A DNA stretch of 64,000 nt from JAKFWI01 sp035549875 (lineage in GTDB: Bacteria > Pseudomonadota > Alphaproteobacteria > Caulobacterales > Aquidulcibacteraceae), in assembly GCA_035549875.1 (NCBI GenBank), contig DASZPV010000121.1:1-64000 (forward strand). The letters run 5' to 3'. Under the pieces are notes generated by a model. That model had not been told where the DNA came from. It made no database searches and worked only from the letters and a program-made list of their open reading frames with translations. The position numbers were made by a program, and so were the translations under genes. Positions 6,811 to 16,074 of this stretch are shown here, piece after piece (position 1 is the first letter of the stretch; the number at the start of each line of letters is the position of its first letter).

Positions 6811-8724
6811 ATGAGCAAGATTATCGGCATCGACCTTGGCACGACGAATTCGTGCGTGGCTTTGATGGAGGGCGGCAAAGCAAAGGTCATTGAGAACGCG
6901 GAAGGCCAGCGCACCACGCCCTCGGTCGTCGCGTTCAAGGAAGATGGCGAACGGCTCATCGGCGTGAACGCCGTGCGCCAGGGGGTCATGAACCCCGAAC
7001 ACACATTCTACTCGATCAAGCGCCTGATTGGCCGCACGTTCGACGATCCGATCACCAAGAAGGACATGGCCGTCGTCCCCTACAAGATCGTCCGGGGGCC
7101 GAATGGCGATGCTTGGGTGCAGGGCCGCGACAAGGGCTATGCGCCGTCCGAAATCTCAGCGTTCGTTCTGCAGAAGATGAAAGAAACCGCCGAGCGTTAT
7201 CTCGGCTCGACGGTCGACAAGGCCGTGATCACTGTTCCGGCTTACTTCAACGACGCGCAGCGCCAAGCGACCAAAGACGCTGGCCGCATCGCAGGTCTTG
7301 AGGTGCTGCGCATCATCAACGAACCGACCGCGGCCGCGCTCGCCTACGGCCTCGACAAGAAAGCCGAAGCCAAGACCATCGCAGTGTATGACTTGGGCGG
7401 CGGCACGTTCGACGTTTCCGTGCTTGAGCTTGGCGACGGCGTTTTCGAAGTGCGCTCCACCAACGGCGACACATTCCTCGGCGGCGAGGACTTCGACCTG
7501 CGCATCCTGAATTACCTTGCCGACGAGTTCAAAAAGGATAAGGGCGTTGACCTGCGCCAGGACAAGCTGGCGCTGCAACGCCTCAAGGAAGAAGCTGAAA
7601 AAGCCAAGAAAGAGCTTTCCAGCTCGCAAACTTATGAAGTGAAGCTTCCGTTCATTTCGATGGACACCAACCGTGTCCCGCTTCACCTCGAAATCAAGAT
7701 CACGCGCGCCAAGCTGGAAGCGCTGGTTGAAGACCTGATCCAGAAGACGCTGGCGCCGTGCAAGGCCGCGCTGAAGGATGCCGGCCTCTCCGCTGGCGAC
7801 ATCAAGGAAGTGATCCTCGTCGGCGGCATGACGCGCATGCCGCGCGTGCAGCAGGTCGTAAAGGAGTTCTTCGGCCGCGAGCCGCACCAGGGCGTCAACC
7901 CCGACGAAGTCGTGGCGCTCGGCGCGGCGATTCAGGCCGGCGTGCTGCAGGGCGACGTGAAAGACGTCGTGCTGCTCGACGTGACGCCGCTTTCGCTGGG
8001 CATCGAAACGCTCGGCGGCGTGTTCACGCGCCTGATCGATCGCAACACCACGATCCCGACCAAGAAGAGCCAGATATTTTCCACCGCCGAGGATAATCAG
8101 AACGCAGTGACCATCCGCGTCTTCCAGGGCGAACGCGAAATGGCGGCGGACAACCGCCTGCAAGGCCAGTTCGATCTCGTCGGCATCCCGCCGGCCCCGC
8201 GCGGCATGCCGCAGATCGAGGTGACATTCGATATCGACGCCAACGGCATCATTTCTGTCAGCGCCAAGGATAAGGCAACGAACAAAGAACAGTCCATGCG
8301 CATCCAGCCTTCCGGCGGCCTTTCCGAGGCCGACATCCAGAAGATGGTCAAGGAAGCCGAGGAACATGCCGGCGACGACAAGAAGCGCCGCGAACTGGCC
8401 GAAGCCAGAAACCAAGCCGAGGGCCTGATCCACCAGACCGAAAAACAAGTCGCCGAGCATGGCGAGAAGGTTTCCGCGGGCGACAAGCAGGCAATCCAAA
8501 AGGCGATCGCCGATCTGAAGGATGTCGTCGGCTCCGAGAACGTTGCGGACATCGCCGCCAAGACTCAGACGCTGATGCAAGCCGCCATGAAGATCGGCGA
8601 AGCGATCTATGGCGGCGACAAGGCTGGCGGCGGCGACGCTGGCGGCGGCGCATCCCCCAGCGAACCCGGCGTGGTCGACGCCGAGTTCGAGGAAGTCGAT
8701 GGTAATAGCAAGAAGAGCGCTTAA
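6811..8724 (+). CDS. dnaK: Molecular chaperone DnaK (Hsp70)
   Basis: 637 residues, normal for bacterial DnaK. The ATPase domain shows the phosphate-1 loop IGIDLGTTNSCVAL at the N-terminus, the VPAYFNDAQRQATKDAG segment, IINEPTAAALAYGLD and the phosphate-2 motif YDLGGGTFDVSVLELGDG. The substrate-binding domain begins after the linker DVVLLDVTPLSLGIET, and the helical lid ends in a glycine-rich stretch and the conserved VVDAEFEEVD tail. It works with DnaJ (next gene) and GrpE in protein folding. A sigma-32-type promoter lies at 6668-6695 and the ribosome binding site GGACGAGGA precedes the ATG. dnaJ follows after 35 bases, so they are probably co-transcribed. Confidence 0.98.
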   Translation: MSKIIGIDLGTTNSCVALMEGGKAKVIENAEGQRTTPSVVAFKEDGERLIGVNAVRQGVMNPEHTFYSIKRLIGRTFDDPITKKDMAVVPYKIVRGPNGDAWVQGRDKGYAPSEISAFVLQKMKETAERYLGSTVDKAVITVPAYFNDAQRQATKDAGRIAGLEVLRIINEPTAAALAYGLDKKAEAKTIAVYDLGGGTFDVSVLELGDGVFEVRSTNGDTFLGGEDFDLRILNYLADEFKKDKGVDLRQDKLALQRLKEEAEKAKKELSSSQTYEVKLPFISMDTNRVPLHLEIKITRAKLEALVEDLIQKTLAPCKAALKDAGLSAGDIKEVILVGGMTRMPRVQQVVKEFFGREPHQGVNPDEVVALGAAIQAGVLQGDVKDVVLLDVTPLSLGIETLGGVFTRLIDRNTTIPTKKSQIFSTAEDNQNAVTIRVFQGEREMAADNRLQGQFDLVGIPPAPRGMPQIEVTFDIDANGIISVSAKDKATNKEQSMRIQPSGGLSEADIQKMVKEAEEHAGDDKKRRELAEARNQAEGLIHQTEKQVAEHGEKVSAGDKQAIQKAIADLKDVVGSENVADIAAKTQTLMQAAMKIGEAIYGGDKAGGGDAGGGASPSEPGVVDAEFEEVDGNSKKSA

Positions 8725-8759
8725 GTGAGCGCGGCGCTGGCTCAATGTTGGGGTGAGCG

Positions 8760-9869
8760 ATGACGACCGAGCGCGATTATTATGACGTTCTGGGCGTTCC
8801 GCGCGGCGCCGATCCGACGGCCATGAAGAACGCCTACCGCAAGCTGGCCAAGCAATATCACCCTGATTGCGACGGCGGTTGCGAGACCAAGTTCAAGGAG
8901 TTGAACGAGGCGTACGCGATCTTGTCGGACCCGGAAAAGCGCGCCGCTTACGACCGTTTCGGCAAAGCTGGCGTCAACGGCAATGGCGCCGCCGGCTACA
9001 CGGATTTTTCCGACATCTTCAACGAGGTGTTTGGCGACGCGTTCGGCGATTTCTTCGGACGCAACGCCCGGCGCGGCCCGCCGCGCGGCGCCGATCTGCG
9101 CTTCGACATGGAAATCACGCTCGACCAGGCGTTCATGGGCGTTGAGCGCGAGATCAAGGCGCCAGGCGCGGACATCTGCGGCGGCTGCCGCGGTTCGGGC
9201 GCGGCCGAAGGCGCCAAGCCGGAAACCTGCGCCACATGCGGCGGCGCCGGACAGGTCGCCCAGGGCGGCCTTTTCCGCGTCGTGCGCACATGCCCGTCCT
9301 GCCACGGCATGGGCGAAACCATCCGCAATCCCTGCCGCCAATGCGACGGCCGCGGCGTGGTGCGCAAGGACAAGAAGCTCGCGGTGAAAATTCCGCCCGG
9401 CGTCGAAGACGGCATGCGTATTCGCCTTGCCGGCGAAGGCGATGCTGCCCCGCGCGGCGGCCAAGCCGGCGATCTGTACATTTTCCTGTCGGTGCGCTCG
9501 CACCCGCTGTTCGAGCGCAACGGCGCGGACCTGTTTTGCAGGGCGACGGTGCCGATGACGACGGCGGCGCTTGGAGGGGAAATCAATATTCCGACGATCT
9601 GCGGCAAGGAAACCAGGGTTTCCATTCCCGAAGGCGCGCAAACCGGCCGGCGCGTTCGCGTCAAAGGCATGGGCATGAGCGCGCTGCAGGGCCGTGAGCG
9701 CGGCGACCTGCACGTCGAACTCATCGTCGAGACGCCCTCCAAACTCAACGCCAAGCAACGAAAGCTGCTGCAGGAGTTCGCCAATTCCTGCGACGAACTC
9801 TCCCACCCCCAGAGCACGGGATTCGTCGATCAGGCGAAACGCTTTCACGAAGCGCGCCAGAAAGGTTGA
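8760..9869 (+). CDS. dnaJ: Chaperone DnaJ (Hsp40)
   Basis: 369 residues. The J domain (about residues 5-70) carries the HPD motif at 34-36 that stimulates DnaK ATPase. A short glycine/phenylalanine-rich region (70-105) follows, then four CxxCxGxG-type zinc motifs between about residues 140 and 200, then the peptide-binding beta domains with LYIFLSVRSHPLFERNGADL. Unusually, the loop after HPD reads CDGGC where most DnaJ have a basic residue after HPD, giving two extra cysteines outside the zinc domain. It lies 35 bases after dnaK in the same transcription unit; a weak hairpin (9893-9911) separates it from the DUF2339 gene. Confidence 0.96.
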   Translation: MTTERDYYDVLGVPRGADPTAMKNAYRKLAKQYHPDCDGGCETKFKELNEAYAILSDPEKRAAYDRFGKAGVNGNGAAGYTDFSDIFNEVFGDAFGDFFGRNARRGPPRGADLRFDMEITLDQAFMGVEREIKAPGADICGGCRGSGAAEGAKPETCATCGGAGQVAQGGLFRVVRTCPSCHGMGETIRNPCRQCDGRGVVRKDKKLAVKIPPGVEDGMRIRLAGEGDAAPRGGQAGDLYIFLSVRSHPLFERNGADLFCRATVPMTTAALGGEINIPTICGKETRVSIPEGAQTGRRVRVKGMGMSALQGRERGDLHVELIVETPSKLNAKQRKLLQEFANSCDELSHPQSTGFVDQAKRFHEARQKG

Positions 9870-9939
9870 CGTGCGTTAACGGCTGAGTTGATCTGCCCGC
9901 TTTGAGGGCAGAAGGCCTTCGCCAGAGGGCCGCAGGGTT

Positions 9940-12549
9940 TTGGCCGATTTTCCGGAATTCATTCTGTTCGCGCTGATCTGCGCGGTGATGGCGACGCTTG
10001 CGGTGCTCGGCGGCGTTGCGTTCTGGCGCACCTCGCGCCTGCGCGACGCCCTCGCGCTTGCTGAAGAGCGAATCCGCTATCTGGAAGATGCGCTCCAGGA
10101 ATTGGCCGCGACCGGCGTTGCGCCGGCGGCGCGCCCTACGCCGGTAGTAAGCCCTGCGCCCGCCGCGGCGCCCCGCGCGGCGCCGGCGCGGAAAGCGCCG
10201 CGCCTGGCCAATATCGAAAAGGCCATCGCTTCAAACTGGTTCGTATGGATCGGCGGGGCGTTCATCGCGCTGGCGATCATTTTCACTCTGCGCCTGGCGA
10301 TCGACGAAGGCTGGTTCAAGCCGCCGGCGCAACTGGCCGGCGCCTATCTGCTTGGCGCAGCGCTGTTCAGCGCAGGCGAATATATGCGCCGGCGCCCGCC
10401 CGCCGACGCCAGCACGCAATTGCGTCACCTGCCGGCGATCCTGGCGGCGGCCGGGCTGTTCGCCATTTTCGCCGCGACCTACGCCGGCCACGCCACGTTC
10501 CATCTGCTGACGGCCGGCTTCGCGTTCGTGATCCTCGCGCTTTGTGCGCTGGCGGCGATCATGCTGGCGCTGCGCTATGGGCCGTGGCTCGCCGCTTTGG
10601 GGCTGGGCGGCGGCTATCTGGCGCCGGCGCTGGTGCGATTTGAAGATCCCTCCCCGGCAGCACTTTTCGGCTATGTGCTGGCGCTGACCGCGGCGACGCT
10701 CGCCGTGATCAAGCTGCGCCGGTGGCGCGGCTTTGTCTGGCTCGTCGCTGGCGGCGCGTTGGCATGGGGCGCGGTGTGGCTGCTGCACGCTTCGCCAGAC
10801 GACGATTTCGGCGGCGCGGCGTTTTACATGGTAGCGCTCGCCGCCCTCGGCATTGTCTTCGCGTGGAACGAAACTATGCCGCTGCCGGCAGTGACCGAAC
10901 TGCGGAACTGGCGCGCGCTGTGGAGTGAATCCACGCTCGCCGCGCATGCGTTAGTCGCGGCGTCTGCTCTTGTGCTGCTGTGCACGTCGGCCGTTTCGGC
11001 GTCGATGCTGGTTTCGGCCGCGATTATTGCGCTGTGCGCGATGACCGCGATCATCGCAAGCGTGCGCGAAGGCTTTTCACTGGCACCGCTATGCGCAGCC
11101 GTGCTTGGCGTCGGCGCCATTCTGTTCTGGCGCGTTGCCAGCCCCGGTGCGCCGCTCAACGTCCAAGCGCTCATCTTCACCGCCGGCGCCCTGGGCTTTG
11201 TGTTCAGCGGCGGCGGTTGGCTGATGATGGCGCGCAGCTATCAGCCCGGCTATGGAGCGACGCTGGCCGCCCTCGGGCCGATCTCCGTCGTCGCCGCCAC
11301 GCACGAAGCCGCGCCGTTTCTCCGCGAATCCTGGGCCGTCGCGGCGCTCGCGCTCGCTTTCTTGAATAGCGGCGCCGCGTATCTGTTGGCTCGAGGCAGG
11401 CCCGTGGAAGAACGCGCAAACGGGCACATCGCAGCCTTTACGCTCGGCGCGGCGGCGGCGATCAGCTTTGCGATCTATTTTGGCCTGAAGGACGCTGGCC
11501 TCTGGCTATCGGCGGCGCTCGCGATTCTGATTCCCTTCTGCGCGTATCTGGATCTGCGCTTCAAGACGCCGTCCCTGCGCATTGCGATCGCCGCGCTCGC
11601 TGCGATCGTCACGTGGCGCCTGATCCTAGGGCTTGAGCCCTTGCGCTACGGCGTGAGCGCGACGCCGATCTTCAACCAGTTGATCCCCGGCTATGCGTTT
11701 CCGGCCTTGTGCCTCTGGGGCGCCGGCTGGCTCTATCGGCGCGGCGGCCTGCCGGCGACGTCGCGGCTTGTGGAGACGCTAGAGATCGCAGCGCTTGTCA
11801 TCGCTGTGGCGGGCCTTTCCTGGGAGGCGCGCCACATCGCCAATCGCGGCGATGTGGCGGCGCCGACCCTGAGCCTGCTCGAAGCCGGCGAACACGCGAC
11901 CGCCTGGCTGGCGTTGGCGCTTGGGCTTGCGGCGCGGTTTGGACCAAAACCGAGGCGGGCGATCTTCTACGCCGAAACCGCTTTTGCTGCAGCGGCGGGC
12001 CTGTGGGTGCTGTTGCTGGGCGGCCTCGTGCTTAACCCGTGGTGGGGCGAACAGCCGGCCCCGATTCCCGGCTGGCCGATTTTCAATCCGCTGCTGGCCG
12101 CTTATGGCGCGCCGGCCGCGCTGCTGGCGATCTACGCAATCCTCAAGCGCCGTCAGGGCTTGGCCATGCGGGGCGCCATCGCCGGCGCGGCGGCGACTAT
12201 TTTTGCGTTCCTGAACGTTACGCTCGAAGTACGCCGCGCGTTCCAGGGACCGGGTATGGCTTTGGGCGCCATCGGATCGGTGGAAGCCTGGGCCTATACC
12301 GCTGTGTGGGTGGCGTTCGCCGGCGCGCTGCTGGCGCTGGGGTTAATGCGCCATAAACCGTCGCTGCGTTACGCCTCGCTGGCTGTGTTGCTTGCCGCGA
12401 TCATCAAAGCGTTTGGCTTCGACATGAGCGCGCTCACCGGCGTGCTGCGCGCGCTATCCTATCTGGGGCTGGGCATCGCCGTCATCGCCGTGGCGCTGGT
12501 CTATCAGCGTTACGTGTTCCCGCGCGCGCTCAAGGAATCGTCGCCATGA
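9940..12549 (+). CDS. DUF2339 polytopic membrane protein
   Basis: 869 residues of unknown function. After one N-terminal membrane helix (about residues 5-28) comes a short coiled coil (RDALALAEERIRYLEDALQELA), an Ala/Pro-rich linker and then the conserved entry segment ASNWFVWIGGAFIALAIIFTLRLAIDEGW, followed by about twenty further hydrophobic helices to the end. This is the layout of DUF2339 inner-membrane proteins. The likely start is a TTG at 9940; no in-frame ATG fits better and the membrane helix begins directly after it. Its stop overlaps the dapB start (ATGA), so the two are translationally coupled. The role is not known; the position after dnaKJ is probably operon convenience. Confidence 0.8.
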   Translation: MADFPEFILFALICAVMATLAVLGGVAFWRTSRLRDALALAEERIRYLEDALQELAATGVAPAARPTPVVSPAPAAAPRAAPARKAPRLANIEKAIASNWFVWIGGAFIALAIIFTLRLAIDEGWFKPPAQLAGAYLLGAALFSAGEYMRRRPPADASTQLRHLPAILAAAGLFAIFAATYAGHATFHLLTAGFAFVILALCALAAIMLALRYGPWLAALGLGGGYLAPALVRFEDPSPAALFGYVLALTAATLAVIKLRRWRGFVWLVAGGALAWGAVWLLHASPDDDFGGAAFYMVALAALGIVFAWNETMPLPAVTELRNWRALWSESTLAAHALVAASALVLLCTSAVSASMLVSAAIIALCAMTAIIASVREGFSLAPLCAAVLGVGAILFWRVASPGAPLNVQALIFTAGALGFVFSGGGWLMMARSYQPGYGATLAALGPISVVAATHEAAPFLRESWAVAALALAFLNSGAAYLLARGRPVEERANGHIAAFTLGAAAAISFAIYFGLKDAGLWLSAALAILIPFCAYLDLRFKTPSLRIAIAALAAIVTWRLILGLEPLRYGVSATPIFNQLIPGYAFPALCLWGAGWLYRRGGLPATSRLVETLEIAALVIAVAGLSWEARHIANRGDVAAPTLSLLEAGEHATAWLALALGLAARFGPKPRRAIFYAETAFAAAAGLWVLLLGGLVLNPWWGEQPAPIPGWPIFNPLLAAYGAPAALLAIYAILKRRQGLAMRGAIAGAAATIFAFLNVTLEVRRAFQGPGMALGAIGSVEAWAYTAVWVAFAGALLALGLMRHKPSLRYASLAVLLAAIIKAFGFDMSALTGVLRALSYLGLGIAVIAVALVYQRYVFPRALKESSP

Positions 12550-13343
12550 GTTTGCGCATCGCCATCGCCGGGGCCGCGGGCCGTATGGGCCGCGCGCTGA
12601 TCCGCGCCGTGACCGAGGCTGACGATCTCACGCTCGTCGCCGGCGCAGAGCGCGGCGATGCGCCGGAGATCGGGGTCAAACTTTCATCGCTCGGCGGCGC
12701 GCAACGATCCGCAGCGGTCGTTCATGAGGACGTGCGCGAAGCCGCCCGTGAAGCAGACATCTGGATCGATTTCACGATCCCGCGCGCGACGCTGGCTGCG
12801 CTGGCTGCGCTCAAGGGCGCGCCCACGCGCGCGGCGATCATCGGCACCACCGGCTTCGATGCGGCCGGCGAGGCGCAAATCGCGGAAGCGGCCAAGCATC
12901 TGGCGATCGTGAAATCCGGCAATTTCAGCCTCGGCGTGAACATGTTGGCTGCGCTCGTGCGCGAAGCCGCAAAGCGCCTAGGCCCTGAGTGGGACATCGA
13001 GATCGTAGAAGCTCATCACCGGCGCAAGATCGACGCGCCGTCCGGCACCGCCCTGTTGCTCGGCGACGCCGCCGCCGAAGGGCGTAATGCGCCGCTTGAA
13101 CGCATCGCGCCGCGCGATGGCGTGACCGGTCCGCGCGGCGAAGGCATCGGCTTCGCCGTCGTGCGCGGCGGCGGCATCATCGGCGAGCACGACGTGATCT
13201 TCGCCGCCGAGGAAGAATATCTGAAGCTCACGCATGTCGCGCTCGACCGCGCCTTGTTTGCGCGCGGCGCGCTGGCGGCGGCGCGCTGGGCCGCGGAAAA
13301 GCCGCCGGGCCTCTATTCCATGCGCGACGTGCTGGGCCTCTGA
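12546..13343 (+). CDS. dapB: 4-hydroxy-tetrahydrodipicolinate reductase
   Basis: 265-residue NAD(P)H-dependent reductase of the diaminopimelate/lysine pathway, needed for peptidoglycan and lysine. The Rossmann loop IAGAAGRMGRALI is near the N-terminus, GTTGF follows the coenzyme site, and the catalytic signature EAHHRRKIDAPSGTAL is in the C-terminal half. The start codon overlaps the stop of the DUF2339 gene. Its last 31 bases overlap the end of the convergent DUF2244 gene. Confidence 0.96.
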   Translation: MSLRIAIAGAAGRMGRALIRAVTEADDLTLVAGAERGDAPEIGVKLSSLGGAQRSAAVVHEDVREAAREADIWIDFTIPRATLAALAALKGAPTRAAIIGTTGFDAAGEAQIAEAAKHLAIVKSGNFSLGVNMLAALVREAAKRLGPEWDIEIVEAHHRRKIDAPSGTALLLGDAAAEGRNAPLERIAPRDGVTGPRGEGIGFAVVRGGGIIGEHDVIFAAEEEYLKLTHVALDRALFARGALAAARWAAEKPPGLYSMRDVLGL

Positions 13344-13825
13344 GAGCGGGCGCGGGCGAGCGCCTCTTTCAGCGCCTCCGCAAAAGCGGCCCGCTCGAAC
13401 GGGGCAAGAAATCCGGCGACGAACACATCCGCCCCGCCCGCGCTGATGCGCACGGCGCGGGTATCTTCCAGCACGCGCGCCCAAAGAGGGCTGACGGCGT
13501 AATGCTGCTCGCGCGCATCTGGCCGGCGGCGCGTAACCTGAATCGAGGCGGGCGAAACCAGCACCCGCTCGCGCGCCTTGCCAGCGCAGTCGTTTACATG
13601 CAGCGCCCAGATCAGCGCCAGCACGTCGAGCCCCATGAAACCCGAGACCGGATAGGCGCCGTGCGCCAGAAAGAACGCCGCCGGCACGGCGTTAGCGATA
13701 GCGAACGCGAGGATCAGCAGGCGGCGCGCCTGGCGGCTCAGCGAACGGTTCGGCGCCAGCACCGCGTCCATCAGGACCGGACCATGCGCCACCGGCGCGG
13801 CGATGCATTCCCAGCGCGGCGTCAT
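13313..13825 (-). CDS. DUF2244 membrane protein
   Basis: 170 residues, similar to the alphaproteobacterial DUF2244 family. The family pattern is visible: an N-terminal DAVLAPNRSLSRQARRLL segment, two closely spaced membrane helices (about residues 38-80, ending in GFMGLDVLALIWAL), then a soluble beta-rich half with VLVSPASIQVTRRRP. Function is unknown. The 3' end overlaps dapB by 31 bases in antisense, which is more than at most convergent junctions here. It diverges from nth over about 60 bases. Confidence 0.75.
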   Translation of the reverse strand: MTPRWECIAAPVAHGPVLMDAVLAPNRSLSRQARRLLILAFAIANAVPAAFFLAHGAYPVSGFMGLDVLALIWALHVNDCAGKARERVLVSPASIQVTRRRPDAREQHYAVSPLWARVLEDTRAVRISAGGADVFVAGFLAPFERAAFAEALKEALARARSQRPSTSRME

Positions 13826-13884
13826 GGCTTAGTTTGCGCGCACCGCGCCATTGCGCCAAGAGGGCGGCGCAGAAAAGGAACGTA

Positions 13885-14592
13885 ATGCCGCGCCAAATCA
13901 GCAAATTGGGCCGCAAACTGAAGCCGGAAGAGGCCGCCGCACTCTATCGGCGGCTCGCCGAGAAGGAGCCGGACCCGCGCACGGAACTGGCTTATACCAA
14001 TCCCTACACCCTGCTGGTCGCTGTGGTGCTGTCGGCGCAGGCCACGGACAAGGGCGTCAACAAGGCCACGGCGGCCCTGTTCAGAAAGATCGACAATCCG
14101 AAGGCGATGGTCCGCCTCGGCGAGGAAAAGCTAGGCGGCTACATCAAGACGATTGGGCTATGGCGGGCCAAGGCGAAGAACGTCATCGCGCTTTCAAGAC
14201 AATTGATCGATCTGCACGGCGGCGAGGTTCCGAATGACCGCGCAGCGCTGGAAGCCCTGCCCGGCGTCGGCCGCAAGACGGCCAATGTCGTGCTGATGGA
14301 GATTTTCAACGAGCCGACGATCGCGGTCGATACGCATGTGCTTCGCGTCGCCAATCGCACGGGCCTGGCGCGCGGCGCCAATCCGCTGGCGGTGGAAATG
14401 CAATTGGAAAAGATCACGCCAGCGCATTTCAAGCGCGGCGCGCACCACTGGTTGATCCTGCACGGACGCTATACCTGCGTGGCGCGCACGCCGAAATGTC
14501 CCAATTGCGTGATCGCGGATATCTGCACGTTTCCGGCAAAGACGACGCTTCCGCCGCTCAAGACGCCACGCGCCGGGCCAACGCCTCGGTGA
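13885..14592 (+). CDS. nth: Endonuclease III (DNA glycosylase/AP lyase)
   Basis: 235-residue base-excision repair enzyme that removes oxidised pyrimidines and cleaves at the abasic site. The helix-hairpin-helix LPGVGRKTANVVL contains the catalytic lysine K131, the catalytic aspartate is D149 in VDTHVLRVANRTG, and four cysteines C198, C205, C208 and C214 (spacing 6-2-5) hold the [4Fe-4S] cluster. ATG 13885 is chosen because AAAAGGA lies just upstream; an open frame further upstream has no family match. The 3' end overlaps the convergent lipoprotein gene by 35 bases. Confidence 0.96.
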   Translation: MPRQISKLGRKLKPEEAAALYRRLAEKEPDPRTELAYTNPYTLLVAVVLSAQATDKGVNKATAALFRKIDNPKAMVRLGEEKLGGYIKTIGLWRAKAKNVIALSRQLIDLHGGEVPNDRAALEALPGVGRKTANVVLMEIFNEPTIAVDTHVLRVANRTGLARGANPLAVEMQLEKITPAHFKRGAHHWLILHGRYTCVARTPKCPNCVIADICTFPAKTTLPPLKTPRAGPTPR

Positions 14593-14965
14593 CGCATTGC
14601 TCCAGCGGCGGGCGGGGCGCGCGCTGATCGCGCGCAGCGGCTTCGACCGCGCCGAGCCGCAGGTCGCCTGCGCCGTCGGCGGCGAACGCCAGCGCCAAAG
14701 CGCAGGTCGGCGTGCGGTACGTAAGCAGCGCGCCGGCGCCATCCACGCGCTCGACGTCGGCCGTGCCGAACAAGCTGTGCGCCCCCTCCGGCGTCATCGC
14801 ATCGGCCGCGCCGGCGCGGCGCAGGGCGCCGGCTGGATCGGCCCGGTCGGCGTCCGTCAGCCTGACGCCATGGGCGCGCGGCAATTTCGGCGCGCCCGTT
14901 GTGTTGGGCGGCGCGCTGGCGCAGCCAGCGAGCACAAGGGCGGCTGATAAAACAGCAAGACGCAT
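14558..14965 (-). CDS. Small predicted lipoprotein
   Basis: 135 residues, not recognised as a named family. The N-terminus MRLAVLSAALVLAGC is a short signal peptide with a good lipobox (LAGC), so the mature protein should begin at Cys15, be acylated and be exported. The mature part is Ala-rich and contains LTYRTPTCALALAFA and a C-terminal ... LEQCVTEALARR helix, with two further cysteines. The start at 14965 is chosen because it gives the signal peptide; the frame is open further upstream. It overlaps nth by 35 bases at the 3' end and diverges from the PfkB gene over 86 bases. Confidence 0.6.
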   Translation of the reverse strand: MRLAVLSAALVLAGCASAPPNTTGAPKLPRAHGVRLTDADRADPAGALRRAGAADAMTPEGAHSLFGTADVERVDGAGALLTYRTPTCALALAFAADGAGDLRLGAVEAAARDQRAPRPPLEQCVTEALARRVAS

Positions 14966-15051
14966 TGCCGCACGATGCCCCGCGCCGCAGCCGCGCGCAA
15001 CGCTTGCGCCCCCGCCCCGGGCAGGAGAAAAGGGCGCCTCGCGGGGAGCAC

Positions 15052-16059
15052 ATGGCCGGAACGCAATTCGACGTCGTCGCCATCGGCAACGCCATCGTGG
15101 ACATGCTCCACCAGGCGCCCGACGATTTCCTGACCGTGCACCAGATCGAAAAGGGTGCAATGACGCTCGTGGATGAAGCGCGCGCGCTGTACCTCACAGA
15201 GATGTTTGGCGAGCCGCTGATCGCAGCCGGCGGCTCGGTGGCCAATAGCGCCACGGGCGTTGCCAGTTTCGGAGGCCGTGCGGGATTCATCGGCGTCGTC
15301 GCCGACGATGCGCTGGGCGCAGGCTTCGCTGAAGCCTTCCGCGCCGTCGGCGCCAGCTTCAATCCGTCCGAGCGCAAAGGCCCTCCCGGCACGGGCCGCT
15401 GCATGATTGTGGTGACGCCGGACGGCCAGCGCTCGATGAGCACCTATCTTGGCGCGGCCGGTTTGCTCGCGCCGGCCGACATCGACGCCGAGATGATCCG
15501 CAGCAGCGCGATCACCTTTCTTGAAGGCTATCTGTTCGACCGCGACGACGCCAAGGCCGCTTTCGTCAGGGCGGCGGAGATCGCCGCGGCGGCTGGCCGC
15601 AAGGTCGCGCTGACGCTTTCGGATAAATTCTGCATCGACCGGCACCGCGCTTCATTCCGCCATCTGGTTGCACGGCATATCGACATCCTGCTCTGCAATG
15701 AGGGCGAATTGCTCAGCCTTTACGAGACTGACGATTTCGGCGACGCGCTGAACCAGGCTGGCGCCGAATGCCAGATCGTGGCGACGACGCGGTCCGAAAA
15801 AGGCTCCGTGATCACGGCCAATGCAGAGACATTCCACGTTGACGCCGCGCCCGTAGCCCGCGTGCTCGACACGACCGGGGCCGGCGATCAATATGCCGCC
15901 GGTTTCCTGTTCGGCTATGCATCGGGGCGCTCGCTGCGCGAATGCGGCGCGCTGGGCTCGCTGGCGGCGGGGGAAGTCATTTCGCACATGGGCCCGCGCC
16001 CCGAAACAAGCCTTTCGGCCTTGGCCGCCAGCCGCAGCCCTGCCCACGCGCCAGCGTAA
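15052..16059 (+). CDS. PfkB-family carbohydrate/nucleoside kinase (adenosine-kinase-like)
   Basis: 335 residues of the ribokinase/PfkB fold. The N-terminal signature GGSVANSATGVASFGGRAGFIG and the C-terminal anion-hole signature DTTGAGDQYAAGFLFGYASG, with the catalytic Asp in GAGD, are both present. Alphaproteobacterial relatives of this type are usually annotated as adenosine kinase, but the substrate cannot be fixed from motifs alone. The ATG at 15052 follows GGGGAG. A DsbA-like gene follows after 15 bases on the same strand, probably co-transcribed. Confidence 0.88.
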   Translation: MAGTQFDVVAIGNAIVDMLHQAPDDFLTVHQIEKGAMTLVDEARALYLTEMFGEPLIAAGGSVANSATGVASFGGRAGFIGVVADDALGAGFAEAFRAVGASFNPSERKGPPGTGRCMIVVTPDGQRSMSTYLGAAGLLAPADIDAEMIRSSAITFLEGYLFDRDDAKAAFVRAAEIAAAAGRKVALTLSDKFCIDRHRASFRHLVARHIDILLCNEGELLSLYETDDFGDALNQAGAECQIVATTRSEKGSVITANAETFHVDAAPVARVLDTTGAGDQYAAGFLFGYASGRSLRECGALGSLAAGEVISHMGPRPETSLSALAASRSPAHAPA

Positions 16060-16074
16060 ATCCGGAGACCCGCG

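Noticed and set aside
7156..8745. 529-codon open frame antisense to dnaK
   Set aside because: It lies entirely opposite dnaK, has no recognisable domain and is explained by GC-rich codon bias of the sense gene.
8742..9848. 368-codon open frame antisense to dnaJ
   Set aside because: Same cause; no family similarity and no ribosome binding site.
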